64,000 nt of DNA from Aphis gossypii (lineage: Eukaryota; Arthropoda; Insecta; Hemiptera; Aphididae): assembly GCF_020184175.1 (NCBI RefSeq), contig NC_065532.1, positions 23,932,001 to 23,996,000 on the forward strand, in the 5' to 3' direction. The notes below the pieces were generated by a model. The model saw only the letters and a program-made list of their open reading frames with translations, did no database searches and was not told the origin of the DNA. Numbering within the stretch: the first letter of the stretch is position 1; every line of letters starts with the position of its first letter. Below are positions 12,492 through 27,400 of this stretch, one piece after another. Position numbers and translations under genes: made by a program.

Positions 12492-15400
12492 GTAAAGTCA
12501 CTTTATTTTTTTAGATTAATAACAAATAGAATAAAATATTTACAAAACAAATTATTATATATTTAAAATCAATATTTTAAAAGCCCATGTGCTATTTGAA
12601 ACTGCGATTTAAATATGATAAGTTATAATGAATCATTTATATAAGCAGTATTCATTATAGTAACAATAATATTATTTCTTACAGAAAAATAAATTCTAAT
12701 TTATATAAAACAGCGGTTCTCAAACTGTGGTATGCATACCACTAGTGGTACGCGGAAGGCCGCATGGTGGTAAAATGGAAAATTAAAAATAAATATCTAA
12801 AATATCTCATTAAAATCACCTCTCTCTAATATCTCATTTTAAAGACTAATAAATAAAAACAATTATATTGCAATATTTTACTGCCTTATTATTTAAAATA
12901 AATGTATTTAACTAAAAAGTGAAGTATTTAATTGTACAATTATTTGGATCGTTCTATTTTTAGTCACTATAATGGTACGTGACTGATTAATAATACACCA
13001 GTGGCACGCAAAAAAAAGTTTAAGAACCGCTGATATAAAATAAAATATAAACTACAATAAGTGCTTATGTCATAGCTTGAGCGTTATTTTTTCTTCGTTA
13101 AATTTGTATATAATAAAATAATATATTTATTCGATAAATAAAAAAAATAGGAATGGATTCTAAGATTATTTGAACATTCCAACACCTCGAAATGTAGAAA
13201 TTTGAACTATACGAAGTTCAAAAAAAAGATTTCAAATTAGTAAAATAAAGTGCGTAATCAAATATCTTAAAACTTAGATAGTTGTAGTTAAATCAAATTC
13301 AACAAGTAAAAAGTTACTACATATAATTATTATTTATTTTTAATAAGTTAAGACAGTTTTGGTACATCAGCCTATATTTAATTATAATTGAAACGTAAAA
13401 AACGTACGAAACACGTGCACTAATCATTTTATTTATAAATATAAAAAGATATTGTGACTTATTTACTAGTTTTTGCAACTATTATTTAGTTTTAAATATT
13501 ATTTGGAATTATTATACACTGCGAATTTTTGTTACGATGTACATTGTGTTTAATTTATAATATAATACGAGAATTATATTTATAGTAGTGAAAAAATCAT
13601 GTCCAACAATATGATTTAGTAAAACAATATAAAAAAGAAAAGTAGGTAGTTATATATACGATACCAATGGTATACTGTAGTGCTTGTGAACGCAGTGAGC
13701 TCAATCTGCATTACTCATTGTTAAACAAGACTGATGCAGACGGCAGAAGAAACTTTAAATAGCGACGGAAGATTGGAATAAATGAGTGTTGGGGCCCGCG
13801 GTGTATTCCCCTGGAGCTTAGAAACTCCCGGTGGCGGTGGCGGCGGCCGCGCGTATTGCAGAAACGGGGCGAAGAAGAGGAATAAATCTGTTGCTAAATG
13901 GGAATACGCGTCCTGGTGCGTGCTACCACCCACTCCCTTCGCCAACAATCCCTCGTTCGCTAAAGTCAAGACCTTCGTGTACGCCGGAGACAGAAAAAAA
14001 AACATTTCCCTCGGAATATAGTTTTGCAATTTGTCCGATTTCATTAGCATTTCTAACGGAACCGTGTGCGGAGGGCGAAAAAAAAATATAAAAATAAATA
14101 ATCCTTCTCTTCGCCACCGTCACGCGTATACTTACCCAATTTCCGCGTATATTTATGCAATCAGACGCAGCCAACAATTCCAGCCACTTTGGCGTTCGCC
14201 TTTTTATTTTGTTTTTTATACGCAAATATATCATTGGGTTAGTTATTTTTCCAGATTGTTTCTTTTATATTATACAACATCATTCAACCGTTGCAAAAGT
14301 GCCGTGTTATATTAGCTGGTTATCTGTTTAAACATAGTTAAATCTCATTAATTTAGCAAGGTATTTTAGATTAATTCGTTGACATCGTTGTATTCACCCC
14401 CTTTATACAAAAAAAAAAAAAGGCTCGCGTTATTCGATTTGTTTAATTATACAATATTATATAAAATATGCGCAATATATGTATGATTACAATAGTATTC
14501 GATAATTTTATTATATGGCCTTTTTTATAATTGTTGTCCTATACTCAACATATTTTTTGTAGTCGACTGCCACTACAGTATCAAGCGAATAGATATTACT
14601 GATACTAGGTACTTAATAGTAGTTTCTACTTATCATTATTTTTTAGTCATTTTTATGAAGTACCTATGCAATTATATCATAATATGTCATATCCATCAAC
14701 GAAAAATCATAATTAATTACTATTATTTTAAATCTACTTAAAATATAACACAACTAACTTAAAACTAATAAAGATCTCAAAATAAATATTATCAATAAAT
14801 CTAGACACGTAAGGCAATATTATAATAATATGTAGTATATCACCTGTATAAAATATGTGAAGTAATAATTATAAAATCAAAAGTATTCATCCAATAGTGT
14901 TCATGACTCATGACACACAGTACCTATACTATAATTTATTTCTAATACACTTTTTTTGTGATTTTTATATGAATATATTATATTTACCGTGAACAAACCC
15001 TATACTTAGTTTGATTTGAAATATATGGGATTTTCAGAATCCCTGGGGGCTCAAATACCCTCTGTTTGCAGTTCTTGTCAGTTTATTTAGATCCACCGGT
15101 CAATTTTCAGACCTTACTCTATTTTCAATTTATACATCACGAACATTTAATAAACATATTGTAAATTCAACAAAAAATAATAAACATCAAACCTATTATA
15201 TTTTAGCATTTACTACTTATTACAATCACGAGTCATGACCATGTTAAATTTTTAATAAGTATACAGCAAAACTCAAGAACGTTCATTAAACCCTTTCAAG
15301 CTGATTTATATTACTTGTGGTATGAGGGTCCCAAATAACAACAGCAAACTCTAAAATAGACCTAACAAACATATAATATATTTCTTTTGACGGAGTTAGA

Positions 15401-18400
15401 AACTTAAATTCGTTAAAAATCTGTCCAAAACGATATTACACTATTGTTTTTAATATGTATTACTCGTATTTTATTATATCATTGATTTAATATATATTTT
15501 ATAATATTACCTATAGAAATATTAGAAACGAATATCGTGTTTTATGTTTAAATAAATAATTAAAACATGTGACACTTAAAAACCAGAAATAAGGTTTCAT
15601 AGTTTGTTTTCCTATAAATCGAATAATAATAATAAATCATAATAACAAATGTGATAAATACTGATAAATATATAGTTTATTATTATAAATTGCTGTAATG
15701 CGGTTTTTGGCGTGCGGGATAGTAGACGTCATCGTTGTCGATAGTACTGCAGGATGGCAGTTAAAAATGACTTTTAAAGTTGCGTATAATATAATACGCT
15801 GTATACGCGCGCGCGCGGCGATGTAAGCGACGATTCATTCGGTGTCCGGGATGCCGCGCCAGATGTGCCCACGACCAGTTCACCCTCCCCTTGTGAAGCC
15901 GGCGTTAAGCCCCGGCCGGTTTTCCAGGCGCACACGCCCCCCATGGGGATAATCAATCGACGCGCTGCTTCAGTCTGTTCGTAACGGCGGCGGAATATAA
16001 TATATTTTATATATATATATATAAATATACACTCACCAGCTATCGTTGCCGTACCTCGTGCTCAAATAAGCCAGATTTAATGATTTCCACCACTGCCTCC
16101 CCGCCTAGGTATGTCCGCAAATCGCGAGAGCTCCTATTCCGCGGACTTGATGGTAATAATAATTATACAACACAATTTTGTACACAACGCAGACGCGATA
16201 TAATAATATCATATAATATGTCAAAAGTATACTTCGGCCAGATGTATATTTCAAGCTCAATTCTCTGTTTATAATAATGTACTTTTCATTTACAATAAAT
16301 TGCAGTGAAACCTACGGACAGACATAGGATATTCAAAAGTATCCGTTATAGACAGGTGTCCGTTTTAGACAGACATTAGTATTATTTTAGTCAAACTCAC
16401 ATACGTATCTATTAAATGATAATATTGTACTTTTATAAAAAAAAAAAAAATCGTAATAATTGTAAATATTGATACAAATTACAAATCCATTAAATTTACT
16501 GAATACATACACGCATACATATTACACATAAATAATTATTGTATGCTATAATAAATCTTTAAGAATATACAATAAATAATTATGGTACAATTTTGCAAGT
16601 TTTTAAAACGAAATTAATTATGATCTGCATGATTACATATTTACATAGTACATATACAGCAACAATCGCTACTTTTAATCATTCATACTTCATTCACACT
16701 TAAATAATAAATTAGGTGGAGGCAAATATTATATTTCAAACACTAGCTAATAAATTTCATAACGAAATTTTTGTTATTTTCGTATCAAGAATACATTTTA
16801 ATGCAAAAAAAAAAATGTCAAAAAATGAAAATTGGATGTATAGATCATATTATAACAAAGTTAAAAAATATAAAAAGCAGTAATTTGGATCGCACAAGAT
16901 GTATTTTGTGGTTTTAAAATTCAATAGTGTTTTACTAATCAGGTCCACTTTTTAAATCAGTTGGCAATTGGCATGAAAAATGGATAAATTCTAGGCAGAG
17001 TTTGTAGCCTGCATACTGCATAGGTATATACGTATTCGACAAATCATCGAAATGACAATGGTGCCACTCGCCACTGTATGAATAATATTATTAAATATGC
17101 GCAATAAACGATATCGTTATTGGCGATATTATAAGAATATGTAATTATAGTCGTAATCCGTACTCTAATGTTGCACGCGCGTTGTCCTTGTCATTACCTA
17201 CCGTTGAAACTGTTGCGTAGTATTTACATATTTAAATAATTTGAGCTTTAACTAAGATGGCTAAACGTTATAGGCAAGAATATTCATATTTTTGTTGGGA
17301 TTTAATAATTTTGTCTGTTGAGAGAGGTATCCTTTACATACAGCTGAAGTCAGGTTTCACTTTATTTTATTTTTTATTAATAATATTCCATTTTATCTTA
17401 TAGGTACAGACGACGTTCACAGTCGTATGTCTTAATATAAGTATAGGTGCCTGCGATATTATATCAGATATTATAATATTAGTCTTATAAATGTTAAACT
17501 TATATACTTTTAATTTTCAATTTTATTATGAATAGCATAATATTTATACGTATAAATACGTAATTAACAATTTTAGATTAAATAATATTTTTGTTTTAAA
17601 TTTGTATAATAATTAATAATATTATATTAGTAATATCACGTTCTGGTTACCGTCTCTTTACACGCTAAATTTTCTTCATTAATCGAATCCATATTTTGCT
17701 GCAATGAATAATGTTTGATGTTTCCTAATTAATTTAGTTTATAATTTTATAAAAATTCAATATAATATATTAATATAGCAAATGTTTGTGTGTATGTGTG
17801 TAAATTATTCACATCCTAGACGATTTATTGGCTTACAAAAACCTAATATTTTCTTATTTAATAGGGTTGCCATATGTTGCATAAAATAAAAAATAGTTAT
17901 TATGATATGTCTACTAAATAATTTTAGACCTGTATTTATATTTATTCTAAACTCCCTTCCTAATGAATATGAACGATTTTCATAAAATGTTCTTCGATAG
18001 GTTTTAACATTATTTATAGTGTCATAGGGGTACTTTTTACTTTTGAAACACTTATAAATGTTGAACTTGACTCGCGAAAAACTAGTATTTTTTTTATTTA
18101 TATTGTATTATTGTTTACTATTCATTGGTTTTAAAAAATAAAATAATCGTTATTATTGGATATCATTTTATATCTGTACCAAATAACTACAACCACTGTG
18201 GCACAAAAATGTACGCCCCTGTTTGTCGGCTCCTTCTTACCATCCCTGCCACCAAACGAATTCGCGTCATACATAATATAGTTTATAAACTATACTAATG
18301 CCTGACCACTCGGTATGTTTGTCATACAGACGCGGACTCGAGTTATTCCATGAGGGACAGGCCGTTGTCGCTCTGCATGTCGGCTGCTTGTGCCGCCCAA

Positions 18401-21400
18401 CAAGTACCGGTGTCTTCGTCGAGAACGCCACCGACTTCAGTCGCCCCGACTTCGAGTCATTACTCGGCAGCGGCGGGTGGCCAAGCCGTAACCAAGACCA
18501 AAACACTGGGACTGACTTGCGTCGTGTGCGGTGACACATCCAGCGGAAAGCATTACGGAATATTGGCGTGTAACGGTTGCAGTGGATTTTTCAAGAGGAG
18601 TGTCCGCCGCAAACTCATCTACAGGTCAGTGGTATATATGTGATTGTGTAACTGCAGGAAAATAAGACGAATAATCCATTAAAACATAATAATAGTTTTT
18701 TTCTATGATCTAAAAAATAAGTTTTATTTGGTTTTTGAGTTATTTTAGGATCGTATACCCGTAAAAATGTAAAATTATATTTTACATAGGGTATACGCCA
18801 AAAATCGAAAATCTGCTGACGGGTATACGACGTATATCCGCGTACCGTACCAGTACCGTATAAGTAATTATTTTAAAATTTTCCAAAAATAATGTACAAT
18901 TCAAAAATCCATGTGATGATAAAGTATAAAATATATAAAATGAAAACGGTTAACTTGTGATGTACATATAACCAATATCAAAATAACGATAACTCTATAC
19001 TATATAGAGGACGTGCAATTGTTGTACTTATAATCACAATTTGTATTAAAGAGGACAGAGGTTTGAATTAATATTTACGTGAGATATTTTGATTTTTGGC
19101 GATATCCGACGTGTCGCCATCATTTTGGAAAATCACAGTAATAATTTTGTATATAATACGAAACACATATTTATATATAATATATCAGCTGCAGTAGTGC
19201 AGTGGCTTATTAAGGGTGCGGGATTATTTAAATTTGAACGAATAATGAATTTGTTTATGAATTTAACATATAATGTGTTGCACACATTTAACATAAAATT
19301 TTCTATTTATATAGAATTGTACTTTGTTTAGACCATTGTTATTAAATTATATTAATTTGAATAATTTGATAAATACGTTTTACGTGCTCCCTTCAATAAG
19401 CATATAAGGTATAGGTAGTCCATTATGTAACTGATTTGTTGTATTATAATATTTTAAAAATGAAATGTTGAGCTCACATAAATGACAATAATTGTATTAG
19501 TTTTAAATAAAAATACAATAAGTCAGACAATTCTTTACTCGAACCCGGAATAATATTTTTAGTAGACTGTGATTATATTGGTCTTTAATGCAAACTCGAT
19601 GAATGGAAAAAAAATGGTAGATATAACCTAAACTTCACCCTCTTTCATATTCAAAATATTATGTCACGAGGGGTTCGGAAATAGTACAATACAATACGTC
19701 ACTATACATGTGTTTAATCGTAATTTGACAATGCAAATTAATTCAAAGTGGATACGGTTTTGTGTGAATATTACACATCAAAAAAGTGTTATATTTTTCT
19801 TTTCTTTTTTTTTTTTTGTAGAATTATGAGCTTATCAAACCCGTGCGATTTTTTAGCAAAAGATTTAAAGATATCTACGTTATACTAACAATATATTATG
19901 CGGAAAAGACATATTATTATAATATAATAATTTATATAACATAAAAAATTCAAAAGTCATTTAATATTTTTTTTTTATTATTATTATTATTGATCATCTT
20001 GCTTAAACATAATCAACAATTATTAGTTTATTACTTATTAGCGTTATAACATAATGTATCAAGATTATGTGTACATATATTTTTTTTTAATTCACTTTAT
20101 TCACTATTTCTATATTTTATGTTATTTTTTAGTTTGTTTAAAATGTTTTTGCTTTAATTTGAGGTCTTAATATTTCACAAGGTTGATCTGATAAATTATT
20201 TAATTTCGTTTTCATATCAAAATTAACAATTTTTAATTGTATTTGTTATGAGTTATTTATTTCTCAACTCCGTGCGGGGTTCTACATAAAAGTATACTGC
20301 AGTAGGTAGCTATATGTATGTATAAATAATAGTTTATACGAAATCCTCTTGAATTCGTGTAGTGTTGCAGATATTATTCTATTTTTTTCTCCCTAAGCGA
20401 TCTGTAGTAAACGATTCCCCTTCGGTGATTTTGAAGCCCATAAAAATCCAATGTTTGTTCGCGTTACCAGATAGCCCATACCTACTCACAACACTACCGA
20501 CTACACGAACACTGTCGCTATAGTATAGTGATATTCCATAATCAAATGTGTATACATACATACACATTCGATATTATGTATTTTTTTATTTATACACAAT
20601 GCCAAATGGAATATATGTTAAGGTATTATATGTTTTATATATTTATGTATACCTATATATATATATTATATATGTGGGTATTAAACGACGCGTGTTGCCA
20701 TGTTCCTTGCTTTTCTTTTATATTCCGCGCGTATATATATAATATATATACATATTATACATACCTTAACTGATACGTAATATGTTATGTGCTGTGTGTA
20801 TATATATATATGTGTAAGCATTTTCCAAGCGTTCGTTTGAAGCCTATAGGCTGCTGCAGGAATCTTTTTCTCCTTTTTTTCTTTTCTCCTTTTCAATTTC
20901 ATGTCTCTAATACTCTTGAACGGTTATAAATAAATGTGATTCAGTAGCGAAAGAGGGTTTGACGTTTTATAACAGCTCTTAGGGATTACTGTATCGGGAC
21001 GTTGAGTTTACGGGGGTGGGGTGTATATAGTTTAGAAAGCCGAGTGCGGCAAAAAGATTCAATTATATATCTCTAACGTAGTAATACTACTACGGGCACG
21101 CTGCCGCCGCGGGCCGGCCAAAAGACTTATTCCTCCTCCGTTGTCGCTCTCTTTCTCTCTGTCACCATCATTGCTTTCTCTCTCCTGCTATCTATCGCTT
21201 GTTCGCTCACTCGCTATCTTCCACTGTTACTGCCATTACAAACTATACTCGAATTTTCTCGAAATCGATCGTCTTTCCTTTTCGCAATATACTTTTTGAT
21301 TGGTTTTCGACGATAACACGGTCATATGACGGCCGTGCTATTTCACTGAACATATAGGTGTAGTACCAGGTGCGGTCACGCACTCATCACGCAGCCACTC

Positions 21401-24400
21401 CTTATCTCGTCTGTGAAAAAAACTCACATAAGGAAGGGAATGTGTATACATATATATTACACGCAAGTGCAATACATCAACATGTATTATCTTATATCTT
21501 ATACCTAGGTATATATTATATTTATTCATTCGCACGTTATTATATAAAATACTTAAATACATAGGTATATAGTATAAACATGAAATAAGTACTGTCGTAT
21601 ACGCCGATTACTCGGACGTATACCAAAATAAAGTTAAACACAAAATAACGCAAAATACTTTATTTAAAGTTTGAACACGACGTCCGGTGGTGATCGAGTC
21701 ACGCGATCACCACCACTGACTCCCTTTGCTGTCTTAGCCATCTCACTTATATATTACACTTACAATCGAATTACTATCGATTGTTCTACATTTTTCTATT
21801 ACTACGTTAAATTTACAGTTTATAGACACTATGACACTATGATTATTATGTAATTGTTATTTTAACCTATTTTTGTGAATAATTAAGTATTGCTTAACTT
21901 ATTGAATTTTACTGTTTTACTTATTATCTATAGTTTTTCTTAACTTATTTCTTACGTACTAACATCTCTTATAAAATATTCATACATATAATACAACAGT
22001 ACATATCATTTATAATAAATTTAACCCACTAATACTATTTAATCTGGGCTGTGGCATGCTTTAAAAATTAAAATTCTGTTTTTGTAAAATGAAATAGACA
22101 TAAACTAAATTGTTACCTAATTTATTAAACAAATATTGTTTTGAAATTAAAAAAATATAAATACTTAGTTATTTGAAGTTACCATATTCTAATGAAATAA
22201 ACAATAATAAATATTTATTATTTTAATTAATTTGCCTATCTAACTATTTTATTTAGCAACAATGATTATATGATTAAGTGGTTTTCGTTTTCATGATGCT
22301 TCGATGGTTACTTATTTACTTTTATGTTATTTCATTATTTATTTATTTTTACTTTATATATGAGACATGGTCGTGGTAACTGGTAATTGGTAATTTATTT
22401 ATACAGTTATTATATATGTCTTCTATCTACTATTAATTTGATTATTTTGGTTGCCAGTTTTATCAATAATGTCTATCAAATCGTAACAAGTTTTCAGCAC
22501 ATAATGTTTTATAATTTATTAATTCTGTAACGCCAATATCTAATCCTAACTGGACGTCTGCTAGGTGTATAATGATATGTATGTTGTATATAGGATAAAA
22601 ACACATACATCAAATACACGGTATATAGTAGGATTTCATTATAGACGATATAGCGATGGCTACCGATGAATTTTCTGTGGCAAATGAAAATCAAATTATG
22701 AAAGGGTCTACGAGGGAATTAAAATGGTAAACTTATTCTGTTGAGGGTTTCTGCCGCTCTTTGACCGTGACCCGCTAACAGGTTTACACTTGTGACGGCC
22801 GAACGATTACCTTCCACACACCGGATACATTATGTGCATGTATATATATATATATTGTATATAGTAGTAATAATTTCCACCCTTCGTGGAAACACATCGC
22901 CACCCCATACACGTTATTAGTGCAAATCCCATGGCCACAATAGTAGAAGCTGCAGAAAGACGCATTAACGATAAATTGATTTGTTTAAAGAGTACCCTTC
23001 CCACACCCCATGCTGTTGCTCGTCCTGTGTCGACTGAGTGTGGTGCGTACTTATCCACACACACACACTCAATTCGATCGACGGAATTAAATCTCGGACC
23101 CGATCGCACCCCTGGGACCCGTGAATTCCACTTCACCATCACCCACGCTAACTCCGATAGACGGTACAGCGTGTATACGCGTATCGTTACAAACGAAGGG
23201 TCAAACTTATTCGTCCTTTTAAAGCTGACTTTTTTTTTAAACTTCGAGTCATTTATTTTAACATTTATTCGGAAATCTCTGTTAAGTTTCAACTAAAAAA
23301 AAACAACACTTTTATAAATAATATGCAAGATATCTATGTATACTAAAAATTTTTAAAGTATTTTAAAATCTGCGTGTCTTACATATAATATACTATGTTA
23401 TGTTAATTATATTTTTTAGCATTATGGTTAAATTAGAACTTAGAGTATTTTTTTATATTAATTTATATTTTATATTATTGCATACTATTTAATATTATGA
23501 TTTATTATCCTTATAGTTTATCTAGTATATTGCACGTGGTTTAAAAAATTTCTTAAACTATATATATCATATTTTATAATACATAATATTATAATAAATA
23601 ATTATTTTAAATTGAAATAAACGAATAGCCATTTATTCTTATGTATTAATGGTTGGCTACTGGCTATTAACTAATATATACCATAAAATATACATACTAC
23701 ATAGGTACATCGGCAGTACAAGACCGAATTCCTCCGGGGTTCTTTGTCCTGTAATAAAATACTACACCCTGCCCACCCTAATTTCAAAACTACTTTATAT
23801 AATTTATTCATTTAATTCATTAAACTATTTTTAAAATAATATCACATAATATGGAAGTTGCTCTCGTGATTGCTGACTCGTGGAATTATTACAGCAGGTG
23901 TATTTTAAGATTTAAAAGATTATTTTTGCGCTTGCGTACTAAAAATAAGGGGCGTGCAATGGGAGTTTCTCCGCCATCGTCGATCGAATGAGAAACGTCT
24001 TGATAAAAATATACTTTTTAATACAAAAGCGTTACATAAGTGCATTGCAAGACTACTTGATTAAAAAAAACTAGGTAATCAATGTTTTTTATAATACTAT
24101 GAATGATAATTTATAACTACCTGTAATTGTTGTTTATTATTTATTATTATATGTACCTACCTAATACTTTTTGAAATATATTTACACACACTCATTTAAG
24201 CATATAATGTGTCTTACATGATCTTATATAATATATTTACGCGTTGTTTTATAAATTATAGATGTCAAGCGGGAACCGGGAGTTGCGTAGTGGATAAGGC
24301 GCATCGTAACCAATGTCAGGCGTGCAGGCTGAAGAAATGCCTAAACATGGGCATGAATAAGGACGGTAAGTAATGCGAAAAATCATTTTAGGAAAGTTAT

Positions 24401-27400
24401 CACTTATAATTAAAGTTAGGATGTTGACGGCTTTTGCATTTTTTTCCTTTGATTCAATAAAATGCTATCTTAGCTAAAAAATTTATTCATGCTCCCTTAA
24501 TGCAGAATATTTTAATTTTATTTTGTATTTTTTTTAGGCATTTTTAACTATAAATGCATTTTTTATAACGTCATTTTAAAACATTTTTAAGTCATTTTTT
24601 GAAATTTTAGATCATTTTTTGTAATGTTTGTACAATGTGGGGGCATTTTTCTCAAATTTTAGATTTTAAAGAAAATTTGTATATTATTAATAAAAATCAT
24701 TTTAATATTATTACTGTGGGATTTTTGGTGTTATACATTGATAACAAACAAGTACTCTTTCAGACATACTCCGATCATTCACGTTTTAATTTTTTTTTAT
24801 TTATATTTTACTTTTTAATTTATTTTATAATAATTTTAAATAAAGCTTAAAATGTAAATGTATACTATTGATTATTAATATTATAATTCATATTTTAAAT
24901 TACTATTATACTCATTATCACACCCATATCTGCTCTAATAAAAAATATTATTTTTAAATACATTTTTTTCACTTATTTAATTAGATTTTTTAGATAATTT
25001 TAAAGTTCATTTTTTGAAGCTGTAAGGGCATTTTTGCATTTGTTTTTAGGGCATTTTTGTGTGTTTGTTTTTTAGGTCATCAACATCCTAACTCTACTTA
25101 TAATAGTAATGACTAATGATATATTTAACAATATAAGTACAAAAACTGAGAAGAATGTACGTGATCATTGAGTAGATTATATTATATTATACGTAGGTTA
25201 CTATAATGGGTGTGTTGAATTTAAATTTAATGATAAATTATTGTATGGTTTATAAAATGTATATAAAACAAACAATTCTAAGCGGAGACTATCTATCTCC
25301 TTAAATTTCTAAGGATATTTTATTATAAATTTATCTATAATATAAAAATGAATCGCAAAAGTGTTGTAAGCGCATAACTCAACAACGCCTGGACCTACTT
25401 ATTTTATTAAAATACAATCAATCAAATTAATTTTGTTATCAACAAATTTCATATTAGATAATGATTAGTATAATATTATTTCATATAATACCCATTATAG
25501 ATGTTAACAACGTATAATGAATACCAACCAATATACCATAGAACTATTTAAATAAGTTCGTGATACAATTATACAGATAGCTTAAAAAAATCTAATTTTT
25601 TTGAAAATGTTATTGTGTATAGAAAATAATAATTTAAATAAAAGTGTAATGTGTTCAAATTTCTACGTTAATATTTTTCGAATAATAACTAAATAACAAA
25701 AATCATTTGAAGATAAAACGTTATTATAAACGTGAACATCAAATGTTGTCAACATTTCACTTAAATTGCTCATAATTTATATATATGTAACTAAGTGACT
25801 TAACTTTATTTTTAAATTCCAGTAAAAAAACTCATGAGAAATATATTTGCATTTTATTTTCAAGCTTAAGATAATAAAATTAAATATTTTAAGTATTTTT
25901 AACTAAACAATTTAGGTACTTATTTTAGTAGAAATTTATTTCTTTTCACTCTTTCGAAGTACCAAGTAGATCAAATTCACTACTTAAAACAATTTTTAAG
26001 ATTAAAATAATAAACAAATAATAAATAATAATAATAATAATAAAATACACACAGATACATACAGGATACATATGAATTGTAAAACTAAAACATTCATCGA
26101 CTTGCTTAAAATGTTAAATTTGCATTAAATGGAATATTATTATATGATTTTTGTTACAAATTGAAATCTTGTTACAACATTTCGCAAATTGATTACCCAA
26201 ATTGATAATATCCTACACACATAGACATATGAAAAATTTATCGCGGAGTATTTAACTATAAAATATGATCCCTTCAAATAAATGATCTTACTATTTCCTT
26301 AAAAATATTTATGATTACCATTTACCATTATTATTAATTAGTCTCCACCATAATATTATTATCGCTTCTTATTAGAAAATATTAAATTTTTCATTATTAT
26401 TTTTTTATGTTAAAAAATAAAACATTCAAGTATATTTATAAATACGTTTTTTTATTGAAAATTATATATTTATTTTACAATTCTTGTCACATAATCAAAC
26501 TATAAGTATCGATTATACTTTTACATTTTTTAAGCGTTAATTTAAAAATTGAATCATCCTATATCTTCTAAAAAAAAGTGTCTGTCCCCATCTCACAGGG
26601 TATACAGTTGTATACTTTGCATACTTGTATACGTGCTCACGCCTATTATTTCATACTAGTATAGTAAATACTAATTTGCTATAAGAATTTACGTGTACCT
26701 ATGATGAAGTTATAGGAAATAATAATTTTGAATACGTTATAATACACATTGTGGCGTTTGTTTGAAATCTGATCAACATCCATGTTTTTCTACACGGTAC
26801 CTATCCTATATAACTATTATAATATAAATGTGTATTATGCATATAATAATAATAAGTTATTAAAATATTGTTGCAACAACTTCCATAGTGCGAAATATAA
26901 AGGATTCGTGCTATACGACGTATATATAATAAAGCTGTGGCGGTCGGTGGCCACGTGTTCACACGGTGGTCGACCCTCGTTAAAAAAACATCAAAACGCA
27001 GATACAAAAAGAGAAAGGAAAAGAGAGAGAGAGTGAGAGTGGACCAAGTTAACCGAGGAAAATGTTTTTCACGCTCATTTAAATAAACATAAAACGACCG
27101 CGGTATAATAATACAATATGTAAAAACTAAAAAACCACGACGAGTCATTACAAAGTGTGAGCGTGCGGTGACAATGTATAATGTATGTATGTATGTATAC
27201 ATATACAGTCGTTTATTATATAAATATGTATATTATTATTATTTACAATTTTATTTTAATGAGCGCGCGCGCATCCAACGAAGAGTATAATGACAATATA
27301 TTATTATGTATACTAAATGTGCGGACAAAGTAGTGTAGGGTTTTTATTTTGTACTTGTCGCCCGTCTTTTAGCCTCCGGCCGATGAGGCGCACACGTCAG

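Noticed and set aside
13721..14315. Overlapping frames on both strands in Hr51 intron 2
   Set aside because: Mutually overlapping with no homology; better described as a GC-rich island.
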